Under the pieces are notes generated by a model. It had not been told where the DNA came from, did no database searches, and saw only the letters and a program-made list of their open reading frames with translations. Positions 1 to 8,018 of a stretch of DNA of 64,000 bases are shown one piece after another. The DNA comes from Candidatus Bipolaricaulota bacterium (GTDB taxonomy: Bacteria > Bipolaricaulota > Bipolaricaulia > RBG-16-55-9 > DRXL01): the NCBI GenBank assembly GCA_938091745.1, contig CALLJK010000009.1:218957-282956 (forward strand), written 5' to 3'. Made by a program: the position numbers and the translations under genes. The stretch's first letter is position 1. Every line of letters starts with the position of its first letter.

Positions 1-700
1 AGAGGTCTTTGGAGAGATCGATGCCCGTCTCGGCTTTGAATTCTGCAATAAGCCAATCGATAATGCGCTGATCGAAGTCCTTGCCGCCGAGATACGTGTC
101 ACCCGAAGTCGACTTCACTTCGAATACCCCATCGCCGATCTCTAAGATCGTCACGTCGAAGGTCCCGCCGCCTAGATCGTAGACCAAGATCGTCTCGTCT
201 TTCTCTTTATCAAGGCCGTAAGCAAGTGACGCTGCCGTCGGCTCATTGATGATGCGCTCGACCTCTAAACCAGCGATCTTGCCCGCGTCTTTTGTGGCTT
301 GGCGCTGCTGCTGGTTAAAGTACGCCGGCACCGTAATGACAGCTTTAGTGATCTTGAAGCCGAGCTTCTCTTCGGCGTCCTTCTTGAGTTTCTGCAAGAT
401 CATCGCGGAGATCTCTTCGGGGGTGTACTCTCGCGTCGTCCCCCCAGCGGTGATCTTCACGCGATAATCCGTGCCCATCTTGCGCTTGATCTCTTGGATG
501 GTGCGCTCGGGGTTCATAACAGCCTGACGCTTGGCAAGCGTCCCCACCAAGCGCTCTCCCGTCTCGGTGAACGCTACGACTGAAGGGGTAATGCGCTCCC
601 CCTCAGCGTTGGTGATGATCTCTGGTTTGCCGCCTTCAACGATAGCGATGGCGGATTTTGTCGTTCCCAAGTCAATGCCAACGATTCTTTCCTTGGCCAT
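1..700 (-). CDS. dnaK: Chaperone DnaK (Hsp70), 3' part cut off by window edge
   Basis: ATP-dependent cytoplasmic chaperone that binds exposed hydrophobic segments with DnaJ and GrpE. About 233 N-terminal residues are visible, all from the actin-like nucleotide-binding domain. The phosphate-binding motif [10 protein letters not shown] lies near residues 8-17 and the second one, DLGGGTFDV, near 175-185; [11 protein letters not shown] is also present. The ATG at 700 follows an AAGGAGG ribosome site in the 18-base gap after grpE. It is the last visible gene of hrcA-grpE-dnaK and has no obvious promoter of its own, so HrcA acting at the CIRCE site upstream of hrcA should control it. The substrate-binding domain lies outside the window. 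Confidence 0.97.
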   Translation of the reverse strand, partial: MAKERIVGIDLGTTKSAIAIVEGGKPEIITNAEGERITPSVVAFTETGERLVGTLAKRQAVMNPERTIQEIKRKMGTDYRVKITAGGTTREYTPEEISAMILQKLKKDAEEKLGFKITKAVITVPAYFNQQQRQATKDAGKIAGLEVERIINEPTAASLAYGLDKEKDETILVYDLGGGTFDVTILEIGDGVFEVKSTSGDTYLGGKDFDQRIIDWLIAEFKAETGIDLSKDL

Positions 701-718
701 AGGTCCCTCCTTAGAGTG

Positions 719-1264
719 TTATGGGTTTGCAGAGCTTGGCGTGCTCTGCGATTCTTGAGAGATCTTTCGTTTGCTCACTTTCACTTTGCTGGGGCGCAGC
801 ACGCGACCCGCGCGCTGATACCCCCGCTCGAACTCTTCTAAGACTTTGCCGCCGTCCTCGGCCTCCACCATAATCAACGCTTCGTGGAGGGCTGGATCAA
901 AGAGCTCCCCTAGAGCGGGGATAGGGCGCACACCCTTGCCCTCCAAAAACGCATGGAATTGGGCAAAGATACGCTCAATCCCCTCGACGAACGAATCTTT
1001 ATCGTTGTTTTTATTAAACGAGCGGAACGCCCGCTCTAAATTATCATAGATTGGGAGAATCTCTGTGAGGAGCTGGTCTTCCAAGCGCATAAGCAGCTCT
1101 TCGCTCTCGCGCGCCTGGCGCTTCTTATAGTTCTCAAAGTCCGCTTGCAGACGCTGCAGGCGCTCGATGAGCTCTTTGTTCTGCTTCTCCTTGAGCTCAA
1201 GTTGCGCCTTCAGCTCTGCCAACTCTTGGGTTTCTGTCTCTTGTTGGGTCTTGGGTTCCTCCAT
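719..1264 (-). CDS. grpE: Nucleotide exchange factor GrpE
   Basis: Releases ADP from DnaK during the chaperone cycle. The 181-residue product has the usual GrpE form: an acidic, Gln/Glu-rich N-terminus and a long coiled coil (about residues 10-60, with LQADFENYKKR), then a four-helix and beta-wing part ending in a basic tail. I chose the ATG at 1264 because AGAGG lies 8 bases upstream. An in-frame GTG at 1273 overlaps the hrcA stop codon but has no well-placed ribosome site. The proposed ribosome site sits in the last codons of hrcA, which implies translational coupling. Confidence 0.93.
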   Translation of the reverse strand: MEEPKTQQETETQELAELKAQLELKEKQNKELIERLQRLQADFENYKKRQARESEELLMRLEDQLLTEILPIYDNLERAFRSFNKNNDKDSFVEGIERIFAQFHAFLEGKGVRPIPALGELFDPALHEALIMVEAEDGGKVLEEFERGYQRAGRVLRPSKVKVSKRKISQESQSTPSSANP

Positions 1265-1269
1265 AGAGA

Positions 1270-2295
1270 TCACCTCTTGAGGGCTGCGGCTTTGGAGACG
1301 GCCAGAATCGCGCGCAGGCGATTCCCAATATATTGGGTCGTCGAGACGACTTTGCTATAGTCCATGCGCACCGGCCCCAGCACCCCTAAGACGCCGTCAT
1401 AACCGTAATTGAGGCTGACTACGCTGTAGGGGTGCAGTTCTTTCACAAGGTTCTCCTCGCCGATAATCGTAATGAGTTCGCCGGGACGGGTCTTGCCAAT
1501 AGCTTGAATAAACCGACTCTCATCCTCAAGCAAGCACAAGAGCTTGCGGGCCTCTTCGATGGCCTCCTCCCAGGTGAAGACCGTCTGGAGGAGGTGAGCC
1601 AGCCCCTCAGTGATGAGGCGCTGACGAGTCAATTGAGGCGTAATTAATTGTTGAATGAGGGCGAAAGCGTCTTGGGTGAGGCGATCAGCCCAGCCTTCCA
1701 GAGGGCTTTCGGTAAGCTCTGTAGCCAACTCACCCAGACGTCGCCCCTGCAGAGAGCGATTGAGCAAATCCCCGATCTTTGCGAGCTGTTCCTCCGGTAG
1801 CGTCGTAGGGATAATCCGAGACTCTACAATCCCCAAATCGGAGACGAGCACGGCTAAGGCATGATCTGGGGGCAGCTTCACCAACGCGATGAATTCTAGT
1901 TCAGTCTGGTCAATCCGCGGGGTGAGCACAAACCCCAGATGCCCTGTAAGACTTGCTAATAAGAACGCTGTCTGCTGAAGAAGCTCATCTAATCTTTGTT
2001 TTTGGAAGCCGTAGGCCTCTAAAATAGCGTGCTGTTGCTTGCGGGCGAGCTCGCTCAGCTCCAAGAGCCAGTCCACAAAGAAGCGATAGCCCTTGGCCGT
2101 GGGGATACGCCCGGAAGAACTCCATGCTTTTGTAATATAGCCCTGCTTTTCGAGATACTTCATATCATTGCGAATCGTCGCGGAGCTGACCGACAGCCCG
2201 TATTTCTCTAAGATCGTCTGGGAGCTGACGGCCTTGCCCGTCCGAATATAATGATCTACTATTTCTTTGAGAATCAATCGCTTCCGTGCGTCCAT
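1270..2295 (-). CDS. hrcA: Heat-inducible transcription repressor HrcA
   Basis: Represses class I heat-shock operons by binding CIRCE. The 341-residue product begins with a winged helix (residues 1-75, with SSATIRNDMKYLEKQGY and SSGRIPTAKGYRFFVD, both typical of HrcA) followed by the GAF-like dimerisation and HrcA-specific domains. The ATG at 2295 is preceded by AAGGTGAT at a good distance; an in-frame TTG two codons upstream would lie too close to it. The first bases of the gene overlap a CIRCE-like palindrome, so the repressor should shut off its own operon (hrcA-grpE-dnaK). Confidence 0.96.
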   Translation of the reverse strand: MDARKRLILKEIVDHYIRTGKAVSSQTILEKYGLSVSSATIRNDMKYLEKQGYITKAWSSSGRIPTAKGYRFFVDWLLELSELARKQQHAILEAYGFQKQRLDELLQQTAFLLASLTGHLGFVLTPRIDQTELEFIALVKLPPDHALAVLVSDLGIVESRIIPTTLPEEQLAKIGDLLNRSLQGRRLGELATELTESPLEGWADRLTQDAFALIQQLITPQLTRQRLITEGLAHLLQTVFTWEEAIEEARKLLCLLEDESRFIQAIGKTRPGELITIIGEENLVKELHPYSVVSLNYGYDGVLGVLGPVRMDYSKVVSTTQYIGNRLRAILAVSKAAALKR

Positions 2296-2321
2296 TAGCA
2301 ATCACCTTATGAGTCTGCTAA
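2295..2321. promoter_or_regulatory. CIRCE operator (HrcA binding site)
   Basis: On the plus strand the site reads TTAGCAATC, nine spacer bases, GTCTGCTAA. The CIRCE consensus is TTAGCACTC-N9-GAGTGCTAA, so the left arm matches 8 of 9 and the right arm 7 of 9, with exact spacing. It spans the transcription start region, ribosome site and first base of hrcA, directly after the promoter -10. Confidence 0.88.
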
Positions 2322-2324
2322 GTA

Positions 2325-2353
2325 ATGATACCAGAGCCGGGGGAGTTTGTCAA
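2325..2353 (-). promoter_or_regulatory. Sigma70-type promoter of hrcA-grpE-dnaK
   Basis: Minus strand: -35 TTGACA (2353-2348), 17-base spacer, -10 TATCAT (2330-2325). The predicted start falls inside the CIRCE element, as expected for HrcA repression. Confidence 0.85.
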
Positions 2354-2499
2354 CTGGGTAGGGAGGGGCAACTTTTGCTAAAATGACTCAATGAGACCCG
2401 CGGAGGAGAATTTAGCTCTACGGGCACAGGTTGTGCAAGATGGCGTAATACGGGCGGAGACGCAATGGAATCGCAACGAACCAGCTGAAAGGGGACATC

Positions 2500-2667
2500 A
2501 TGGATGATTATGTTACCTACGGGACATTTTGGATGACGTTAGCCTTCGTCAATGCAGGCATTGCTCAAGGGAAAAACAGAAGTGGGCTCAACTGGTTTTT
2601 CGCCTCTTTGCTCTTTGGGCCTATAGCCACGTTCCTGTTAGTAGCGTTTTTCCCCAAGGAACGTTAA
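2500..2667 (+). CDS. Small conserved membrane protein, 55 residues
   Basis: The protein runs MDDYVTYGTFWMT to VAFFPKER. It has an N-terminal amphipathic segment, a basic turn (AQGKNRSGLNW) and one strong membrane helix (FFASLLFGPIATFLLVAF). The pattern K-x-R-S-x-x-x-W-F followed by a GP-containing helix is a familiar signature of small uncharacterised bacterial membrane proteins. A good ribosome site (AAAGGGG) lies before the ATG. It stands alone on the plus strand, divergent from hrcA and convergent with the lut-like gene. The 2354-2499 stretch upstream holds only a 38-codon open frame (from 2391) and no clear promoter. Function unknown. Confidence 0.6.
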   Translation: MDDYVTYGTFWMTLAFVNAGIAQGKNRSGLNWFFASLLFGPIATFLLVAFFPKER

Positions 2668-2685
2668 AAATCCAATTGACAATTT

Positions 2686-4914
2686 TTATACTATGCCCCA
2701 CGCCCGCGCGAGCAGCTCCGACAGGTGCACCGTCTGTATCCCTAAATTCTGTCTGCGGCACCCGTATTGATGCTGGATCATGCACGCGGAGCAGGGGGTC
2801 ATCAGCGTCTGTGCTCCCGTCGCTTTCAGGCGCTCGAGCTCGTCTTCTAAAATCTTAAGCGAAATTTTGTGATGGATTGTGCTGTACGTCCCCGCGCCGC
2901 CGCAGCAGTGATCAGATTTTTCTAATTCTCTGATCTGAAGCCCCGGAATCTTTCTGAGCAACTCTAATGGTTTTTCGCCCAGCTTCTGCGTGCGCACCAG
3001 GTGACACGGCGCATGGTACGTGACGATCTCTGATAGAGGCTGAAAGGGGTTTAGCTCAATCTGGGAGAGAAATTCACTTAGCTCGCGAATTCTCTGCGAG
3101 AGCTTTTCGGCGCGCTGAGCATAGGTGGGGTCATCTTTAAGAAGCTTAGGATAGCTCTTCACAAACCCGGAGCACGTCGCCTCGTCGGAGATAATCACGT
3201 CTGCGTCGAGTTTTTCAAGAATCTCTATATTCAGACGAGCTAGGTTCTTCGCGGCAAGCTCGTCTCCATAATAGAACGCCGGCGCGCCGCAACAGATGTG
3301 TTTTTCAGCGCAGCGCACAGCGCACCCATTGTGCTGCAAGATTTTTATAGTCGCTGCCCCGGCGCTGGGATAGAGCAAGTCCATCCCGCAGCTGACAAAA
3401 TACCCGACGCGATGCTGAGCACCTTGGGGATTGTGCGCGAGCAACTCTGCGAGCCGTTCGTGCAAGAACTTTTGGGCAAACTGATGACTTTGCACAATCT
3501 CGATCCCATGAGCGAGGTCTTCGTCGGTGCGCGTGAGGATCGCATGGACGATCTTGGGAAGCCCAACCCTTGCACCTAGCTGCCACGCTCGCACAGCGCG
3601 CGCCAGGCGCTTTCTGTTGGGCAAAAGCTTTCTGTACGCGAAACTCTTAAGCCGATCCGTCGGCGTGCGTCCTAAGTGTTCGTTTGCTCGACTGAGCAGT
3701 TGCGCATTACGCCAGGGAAGATCGATCTGCACAGGGCACTCTTGGGCGCAAAGCCCGCAGGTCATGCAGAGCGACGCCAGCTCGCGGGCACGCGCCAGAT
3801 CGCCTTGACCGTTGTGATCGACAAATGCTGTCCAAATCGCACCGATCACGCCCATATATGTCTGTCCAGCATAGACGTGCCCGCCCACAGACCGAAACGC
3901 TGGACAGATGTTCATGCAGCTGCCGCAGCGGATGCAATAGAGCGCCTCACGGAATTGAGCGTCAGCGCGCATCCGACTGCGTCCGTTATCGACCACAATA
4001 ACGTGCACTTCGCGGTCATGACCTAACCCCCTAGCCCCCTTCCCTAAAAGGGAAGGGGGAAGGCTCCCCTCCCCGTGCCGGGGAGGGGCCGGGGGAGAGG
4101 TCGGAGTCACTAATGACACATAGCTGGTGAGCTTCTGCCCCGTGGCGCTGCGCGGCAAAAGTTTTAAGAGCACTAAAGCGTCGGCGAGCGTTGGGACGAT
4201 CTTCTCGATCCCGGTGATGATGACGTGTACTTTGGGCAGCGTCATGGTGAGCCGGGCATTGCCTTCATTAGTGATGACGAGGAATGTCCCCGTCTGGGCG
4301 ACGGCGAAATTGGCGCCGGTGATCCCAAGATCAGCTTCCAGATAACTCTGTCTCAGCGACGCGCGGGCGATCTTTGTTAACTCATACGGGTCATTGGTGT
4401 AGGGGACGCCGAGCTTTTCCGCAAAGAGTTTACCTACTGCTTCACGGGGCTTGTGAATCGCCGGGCCGGTGATGTGAAACGGGCGCTCTCCCGCTAACTG
4501 AATAATGCGCTCCCCTAGATCTGTTTCGATCACTTCGACGCCAGCAGACTCTAAGTGCTTATTAAGTTCAATCTCTTCAGTGACCATCGATTTCGATTTA
4601 ACGGCTTTTTTCACGTTACGTGCGCGCACGAGCTTGAGCACGTAGTCGTTCGCAGTCTGAGCAGTGGGAGCGAGATAGAAGTGCCCGCCATGACGGATAA
4701 CACTCTCCCGCAATTGCGCTATGAGCTCATCGAGATGCTCGATGGAAAACTCTTTGATCTGGCGGGCGCGGCGCTTGAGGGCGTCTTTGTTGGGAAGATC
4801 AGCGAACGCCCAGGTGCGCGAGAGATCAAAGTAGAGACTCGCACGGCTGAGTGCCGTGTGCATCATCGTATCTTGGAGGCTCTGCGCGATCTTGTATGAG
4901 AAATCTCGGCTCAT
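2686..4914 (-). CDS. LutB-LutA-type fusion: LUD domain, 2x[4Fe-4S], two CCG domains
   Basis: Likely part of a lactate- or 2-hydroxyacid-oxidising iron-sulfur complex like LutABC or a GlpC/GlcF type. Residues 1-310 form a LutB-like LUD domain. A ferredoxin pair follows (C327, C330, C333, C337 and C383, C386, C389, C393). Two cysteine-rich CCG domains (CCG at 541-543 and 670-672) match LutA. LutB and LutA are usually separate proteins of about 470 and 240 residues, so the 742-residue product is a head-to-tail fusion. No lutC lies nearby. Residues about 272-298 come from an 81-bp palindromic element inserted in frame in a loop of the LUD domain. The substrate is not shown by the sequence. Confidence 0.85.
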   Translation of the reverse strand: MSRDFSYKIAQSLQDTMMHTALSRASLYFDLSRTWAFADLPNKDALKRRARQIKEFSIEHLDELIAQLRESVIRHGGHFYLAPTAQTANDYVLKLVRARNVKKAVKSKSMVTEEIELNKHLESAGVEVIETDLGERIIQLAGERPFHITGPAIHKPREAVGKLFAEKLGVPYTNDPYELTKIARASLRQSYLEADLGITGANFAVAQTGTFLVITNEGNARLTMTLPKVHVIITGIEKIVPTLADALVLLKLLPRSATGQKLTSYVSLVTPTSPPAPPRHGEGSLPPSLLGKGARGLGHDREVHVIVVDNGRSRMRADAQFREALYCIRCGSCMNICPAFRSVGGHVYAGQTYMGVIGAIWTAFVDHNGQGDLARARELASLCMTCGLCAQECPVQIDLPWRNAQLLSRANEHLGRTPTDRLKSFAYRKLLPNRKRLARAVRAWQLGARVGLPKIVHAILTRTDEDLAHGIEIVQSHQFAQKFLHERLAELLAHNPQGAQHRVGYFVSCGMDLLYPSAGAATIKILQHNGCAVRCAEKHICCGAPAFYYGDELAAKNLARLNIEILEKLDADVIISDEATCSGFVKSYPKLLKDDPTYAQRAEKLSQRIRELSEFLSQIELNPFQPLSEIVTYHAPCHLVRTQKLGEKPLELLRKIPGLQIRELEKSDHCCGGAGTYSTIHHKISLKILEDELERLKATGAQTLMTPCSACMIQHQYGCRRQNLGIQTVHLSELLARAWGIV
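4021..4101 (-). repeat. Palindromic element, family A, in frame inside the LUD gene
   Basis: It is an 81-bp (27-codon) GC-rich element bounded by ACCT and AGGT. It contains two hairpins (CCCCTTCCC/GGGAAGGGG and CCCCTCCCC/GGGGAGGGG). It matches the element at 12016-12093 in inverted orientation. Because its length is divisible by three and it has no stop in the coding frame, the LUD gene stays open. Confidence 0.85.
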
Positions 4915-4932
4915 AGGGTGTCACCAGCAAAG

Positions 4933-4962
4933 ATCATACCCGATCTGGCTTGGTAAAGACAA
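4933..4962 (-). promoter_or_regulatory. Promoter of the LUD/iron-sulfur gene
   Basis: Minus strand: -35 TTGTCT (4962-4957), 18-base spacer, -10 TATGAT (4938-4933), about 20 bases before the ATG at 4914. Confidence 0.55.
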
Positions 4963-4972
4963 GATGAGCAAT

Positions 4973-5001
4973 TTGCTAGGCAATGGGTGAATAGCTATAA
5001 T
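4973..5001 (+). promoter_or_regulatory. Promoter of tRNA-Ala
   Basis: -35-like TTGCTA (4973-4978), 17-base spacer, consensus -10 TATAAT (4996-5001), 12 bases before the mature tRNA. The -10 region shares 16 identical bases with the aa3 oxidase promoter at 20261-20276. Confidence 0.7.
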
Positions 5002-5013
5002 AGGGCTGTTACT

Positions 5014-5086
5014 GGGGCCGTAGCTCAGTTGGGAGAGCGCTGCGTTCGCAACGCAGAGGTCGCCGGTTCGACTCCGGTCGGCTCCA
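5014..5086 (+). tRNA. tRNA-Ala (anticodon CGC)
   Basis: It folds as a complete cloverleaf. The acceptor stem is GGGGCCG/CGGCTCC with one G-U pair, the D stem GCTC/GAGC, the anticodon stem CTGCG/CGCAG with loop TTCGCAA, and the T stem GCCGG/CCGGT with loop TTCGACT. Anticodon CGC reads GCG (Ala). The discriminator is A and the 3' CCA is not encoded (CATA follows), so CCA must be added afterwards. Confidence 0.96.
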
Positions 5087-5096
5087 CATATCTCTT

Positions 5097-5441
5097 ATGG
5101 TGCGCACCTACCGCGTGGAGCTTGAGACAGATACGCAGACGGGTCAAGTCTGCGCAACGCTTCCGGCTCTTAATGATCTCTCAGATTTTGGCGAGGCTGT
5201 TGAAGAAGCCCTTGCCAACCTCCGCCAGCTTGCAGAATTTGCTTTGCGGTGTCGTCTTGACGATGGGGAGCCGATCCCTCCGAGTGATCCCGTCCGCTCT
5301 GGGGAGCTGTATCTCTCCGTTGAGGTGCCCAGCGCTACAGCATATCGCATTATCGAGTTGAGCGCTTGGCTTTGGGAGCCGAGAGACCAAGCTTTTGCAA
5401 CGCTTCTTCGAGAGGGATTTTGGGGTTCTGCTGCGACTTAA
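5097..5441 (+). CDS. HicB-like small protein directly after tRNA-Ala
   Basis: 114 residues. The N-terminal 80 resemble HicB-type antitoxin folds: a beta strand (TYRVELETD), a second (GQVCATLPALND), an alpha helix (EEALANLRQLAEFAL), a GEPIPPSD loop and a closing strand (ELYLSVEVP). No HicA-like toxin lies next to it, so it may be a solitary HicB fold. The ATG is only 10 bases past the tRNA end and has no Shine-Dalgarno sequence, so it may be made from the tRNA transcript. The last 30 residues lie antisense to the next gene and do not look like the family, so the true end may be shifted. Confidence 0.55.
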   Translation: MVRTYRVELETDTQTGQVCATLPALNDLSDFGEAVEEALANLRQLAEFALRCRLDDGEPIPPSDPVRSGELYLSVEVPSATAYRIIELSAWLWEPRDQAFATLLREGFWGSAAT

Positions 5442-5514
5442 TCACGAGAGCGCGGAGCAGGTCAATCTCATCTTGCAGGAGCTCCAAACGCCTCAGCAAC
5501 TCAGCTTTGCTCAT
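5350..5514 (-). CDS. Small coiled-coil protein, 54 residues
   Basis: The sequence starts MSKAELLRRLELLQDEIDLL and is a strongly heptad-patterned amphipathic helix. A short Pro-containing turn and a second helix (PLEEALQKLGLS) follow, with a basic tail (KAKRSTR). A GAGAG ribosome-site candidate precedes the ATG at 5514, and TATGAT lies further upstream. Its 3' end overlaps the HicB-like gene by 92 bases on the opposite strand. It could be an antitoxin-like or DNA-associated small protein; I do not recognise a family. Confidence 0.5.
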   Translation of the reverse strand: MSKAELLRRLELLQDEIDLLRALVIKSQQNPKIPLEEALQKLGLSAPKAKRSTR

Positions 5515-5584
5515 CCGTACACGCTCTCTCGACAAAGCTTTCATCATCGTATCATACCAAAAGATATCTGATTGTGCGACGCAT

Positions 5585-6484
5585 CTAATCCCCCAATCCC
5601 ACCCGCGCCTGGGCCATGCATTGCTGCGAGAAGTTATTGACGTCGCCGTAGAACAAGAGCATGGTGTCGCCGTCCCAGACGCTGAGCTCCCCATCGTTTT
5701 GGACAGCAGGCGTGAGACGCTGCACGAGCAGAGGCCCTAATCCTGCAAAGATCCCCGTGTTGCTGCCGCCGATCTCCGTCAGACGGAAGACTTCTAGGTC
5801 ATTTGTATGGGGGACCATAACCCAGGCGAAGACGACATCAGGGACGTCCGTGTCAATATTCTCATCAGGTTCATTGACCATCGCGAAGATCTGGCGCCCC
5901 ACACGCACAAAGCGCACTTGTTTGATCGGCGGCGTCCAGCCATCGACAAACCAGATGCACTCTGGCGTATTGGCTGGAGGCACAGGGCAGCCCATATTCG
6001 CTGGCCCTCCGGCTTCATTGGGACATGCATCTTCACGGTTAGAGACGCCATCTCGGTCGTCATCAGCAGCAACGTGAATCGTCGCGGGCAGCGACGCGCT
6101 CATCTGATCCCCAATTACAACGACGACTTCGAGAGATAAATTCGTCTCGGTGTTGGGCGTCGAAACTGTGACCGGCACCCGCACCGTGTCGCTGGTCTTC
6201 TCTAAATTTATAGACTCTTCTCTCACCGTCGCTCCGGAGAGCTTGACGATCACTCTCGCTTTCAGACCTAAGTCACCGTCTTCGTGATTGTAGGCGAAGC
6301 TGACTGTGACAGACTGCGTCACGCCGCCGGGGAGAGTCGCGGGCTCGACCCGAATATTCGAGATAGATGCTGGCCCGATCTTGACGGGAAAGATTTTGTC
6401 TAAGTCGCCCAACGTTAAGAAGCAGCCGCTCACCAGAACGGGGAGTATGAACAACAAGCCAACAGATAAGATTCTCTTAATCAT
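5585..6484 (-). CDS. Lipoprotein with thrombospondin type-3-like Ca-binding motif
   Basis: 299 residues. A signal peptide ends in lipobox LVSGC (Cys about 21), so the mature protein should be lipid-anchored. Residues about 40-140 form an Ig-like beta domain (THIHVAA-type end). An Asp-rich calcium motif (DDDRDGVSNREDACP) follows, then a C-terminal domain that I do not recognise, with several Trp and Cys. Its ATG overlaps the stop of the preceding gene (ATGA), so it is translated with the OB-repeat protein. It probably sits at the cell surface or in the periplasm; function unknown. Confidence 0.75.
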   Translation of the reverse strand: MIKRILSVGLLFILPVLVSGCFLTLGDLDKIFPVKIGPASISNIRVEPATLPGGVTQSVTVSFAYNHEDGDLGLKARVIVKLSGATVREESINLEKTSDTVRVPVTVSTPNTETNLSLEVVVVIGDQMSASLPATIHVAADDDRDGVSNREDACPNEAGGPANMGCPVPPANTPECIWFVDGWTPPIKQVRFVRVGRQIFAMVNEPDENIDTDVPDVVFAWVMVPHTNDLEVFRLTEIGGSNTGIFAGLGPLLVQRLTPAVQNDGELSVWDGDTMLLFYGDVNNFSQQCMAQARVGLGD

Positions 6485-7998
6485 GGTACGTAAGCGACAC
6501 CTCCTGAGAGCATCAAAAAGTCTGTGATGGCAAAGCCAACGGCAATATGAACTATCGGCACGGTGTTGGAGAACTTGGGCTTTGGCCCTTGAACGATTAA
6601 GACTCCTGCACCGCCGCCGATGTGCAATCCGCCTCCAAGACTATACCAGACAGTGAAGTCCACGGGCATCACTGTGAAGTTGACGGGCTTGGTCAGCTCA
6701 GGTTTCTGTATCGAGCCAGAGCCGTATCCCACCGAGAGCATCCCCTTGAGTGAGCTATTAAAAGCCATCCCGACGGAGCCACGAAACGCGAGCACCGGCC
6801 CAATCGAAGAGACTCCCCCGGAGATGAAGAACGGCAAGCCTCCTGTGGGAGTCGGGATCGGCGGTACCCCGGGTGGCTGCGGCGCAGGTACTGACGGCTG
6901 GGGGACGGGCACCGGCGGCGCAGAGAGCCGCGCGAACGAATGCGTCGGCTGCTCCACGCTCACTTGGCAGCTCTTGGGATTGTACTCACCGACGACTTCG
7001 ACGCCCTCACCGCCACGCAAGCTCGCTGCCCCACGCACGCGCACAGCTAAGCGTTCAGTTGTGCACGGCTGCGGCCCGTCGAGCACTTGAACGTTCTGGA
7101 GCGTCACGTGATCGCTGCCGACTTGAGCGACAGTGCCCTGAAGTTTGATTGTCGTAGGGAGACGCTCGACAGAGTGCTGGCGACTCGTGAGTTCGACGCG
7201 ACAGCTGTCAGGACGATACTCGCCCGTGACACGCACGCGCTCAGCAAGCTGCACGGGTTCCGTCTGCGCCTGGTCGGACTTGACCTGGACAGGCAAGTTC
7301 TCAAAGCGACACGGCTGCGGCCCCGCAAGCACGATCACGTTTTTCAGAGCAAACTGCTTAGGCGTCCCTGCGCTCACAATCCCTTCAAGCTCGATAGAGA
7401 TCGGGCGCAGCTCAACATAATGAGTCGGTGTGTTCACGCGCACTGTGCAGTCTTCGGCGTGATAGTTGCCCTTGACAGTCACGAGATCGCCTGCCTGCAG
7501 AGCACTTGGGGGAAGAAGATTGCGCGACTCTATCTGTACAGTGAGCCTTTCGAGCGAGCACGGCTGCGGCCCAGACAAAACTGTCACTTCGCTGAGCGTA
7601 AAGCTCTCTTGCCCTGCGCGGGCGACGACCCCTTCAAGCTCAATCGCTACGGGTGCCACAACGGTCACCCGCACATAGTGCTCAGCAGATTTCACGGTGA
7701 TCTGACAAGACTTCTCATCATACTCGCCCTTGACAGTGACCTTGTCGCCGACGTTCAGAGTGATAGGGGCACGCTCGACGCGCACCGCGAGGTTCTCCCG
7801 TGAACAGAGAAAGAGCTTGCTATCACGGGCTTGCACATCTTTGAGAGCAAACGCTTGAGCATCACCGTGCGCGACGACGCCCTCAAATTCCGCTGTGATC
7901 GCTGCCGGGGGACGCGTCAAGAAAAAAATAAAAATCGCGATGATCACGACGGCGACGGCTGTGCCGCCGAGGATCATCCATCGCTGGGTTGGGGTCAT
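6481..7998 (-). CDS. Membrane-anchored protein with four OB-like repeats and a C-terminal glycine-rich domain
   Basis: 505 residues. A membrane helix (about 8-28) is followed by four tandem modules of about 85 residues. Each starts with EGV/EGI/QGT-V, has a conserved Cys before L-x-V-x-V (GPQPC in repeats 2-4), then a D-x-V-x-V-x-G-x-Y strand and a second Cys (KSC, EDC, DSC, KSC). Each module thus has two cysteines that could form a disulfide. A Pro-rich linker (about 360-385) leads to a Gly-rich beta domain that may be a membrane-associated barrel. The repeat resembles small OB-fold domains such as the one in the protein at 37565-37963. Role unknown; it is coupled to the lipoprotein downstream. 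Confidence 0.75.
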   Translation of the reverse strand: MTPTQRWMILGGTAVAVVIIAIFIFFLTRPPAAITAEFEGVVAHGDAQAFALKDVQARDSKLFLCSRENLAVRVERAPITLNVGDKVTVKGEYDEKSCQITVKSAEHYVRVTVVAPVAIELEGVVARAGQESFTLSEVTVLSGPQPCSLERLTVQIESRNLLPPSALQAGDLVTVKGNYHAEDCTVRVNTPTHYVELRPISIELEGIVSAGTPKQFALKNVIVLAGPQPCRFENLPVQVKSDQAQTEPVQLAERVRVTGEYRPDSCRVELTSRQHSVERLPTTIKLQGTVAQVGSDHVTLQNVQVLDGPQPCTTERLAVRVRGAASLRGGEGVEVVGEYNPKSCQVSVEQPTHSFARLSAPPVPVPQPSVPAPQPPGVPPIPTPTGGLPFFISGGVSSIGPVLAFRGSVGMAFNSSLKGMLSVGYGSGSIQKPELTKPVNFTVMPVDFTVWYSLGGGLHIGGGAGVLIVQGPKPKFSNTVPIVHIAVGFAITDFLMLSGGVAYVP

Positions 7999-8018
7999 AC
8001 CAACCTTCTTTAGAGTTT

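Noticed and set aside
2391..2507. A 38-codon open frame starting ATGAGACCC upstream of the small membrane protein
   Set aside because: No ribosome site, no promoter and composition like untranslated leader; it overlaps the true start of the next gene.
5350..5694. Upstream extension of the coiled-coil gene to 5694
   Set aside because: The extra 60 residues lie antisense to the lipoprotein gene's 3' end and are Cys/Ser/Arg-rich shadow sequence; the ATG at 5514 fits better.
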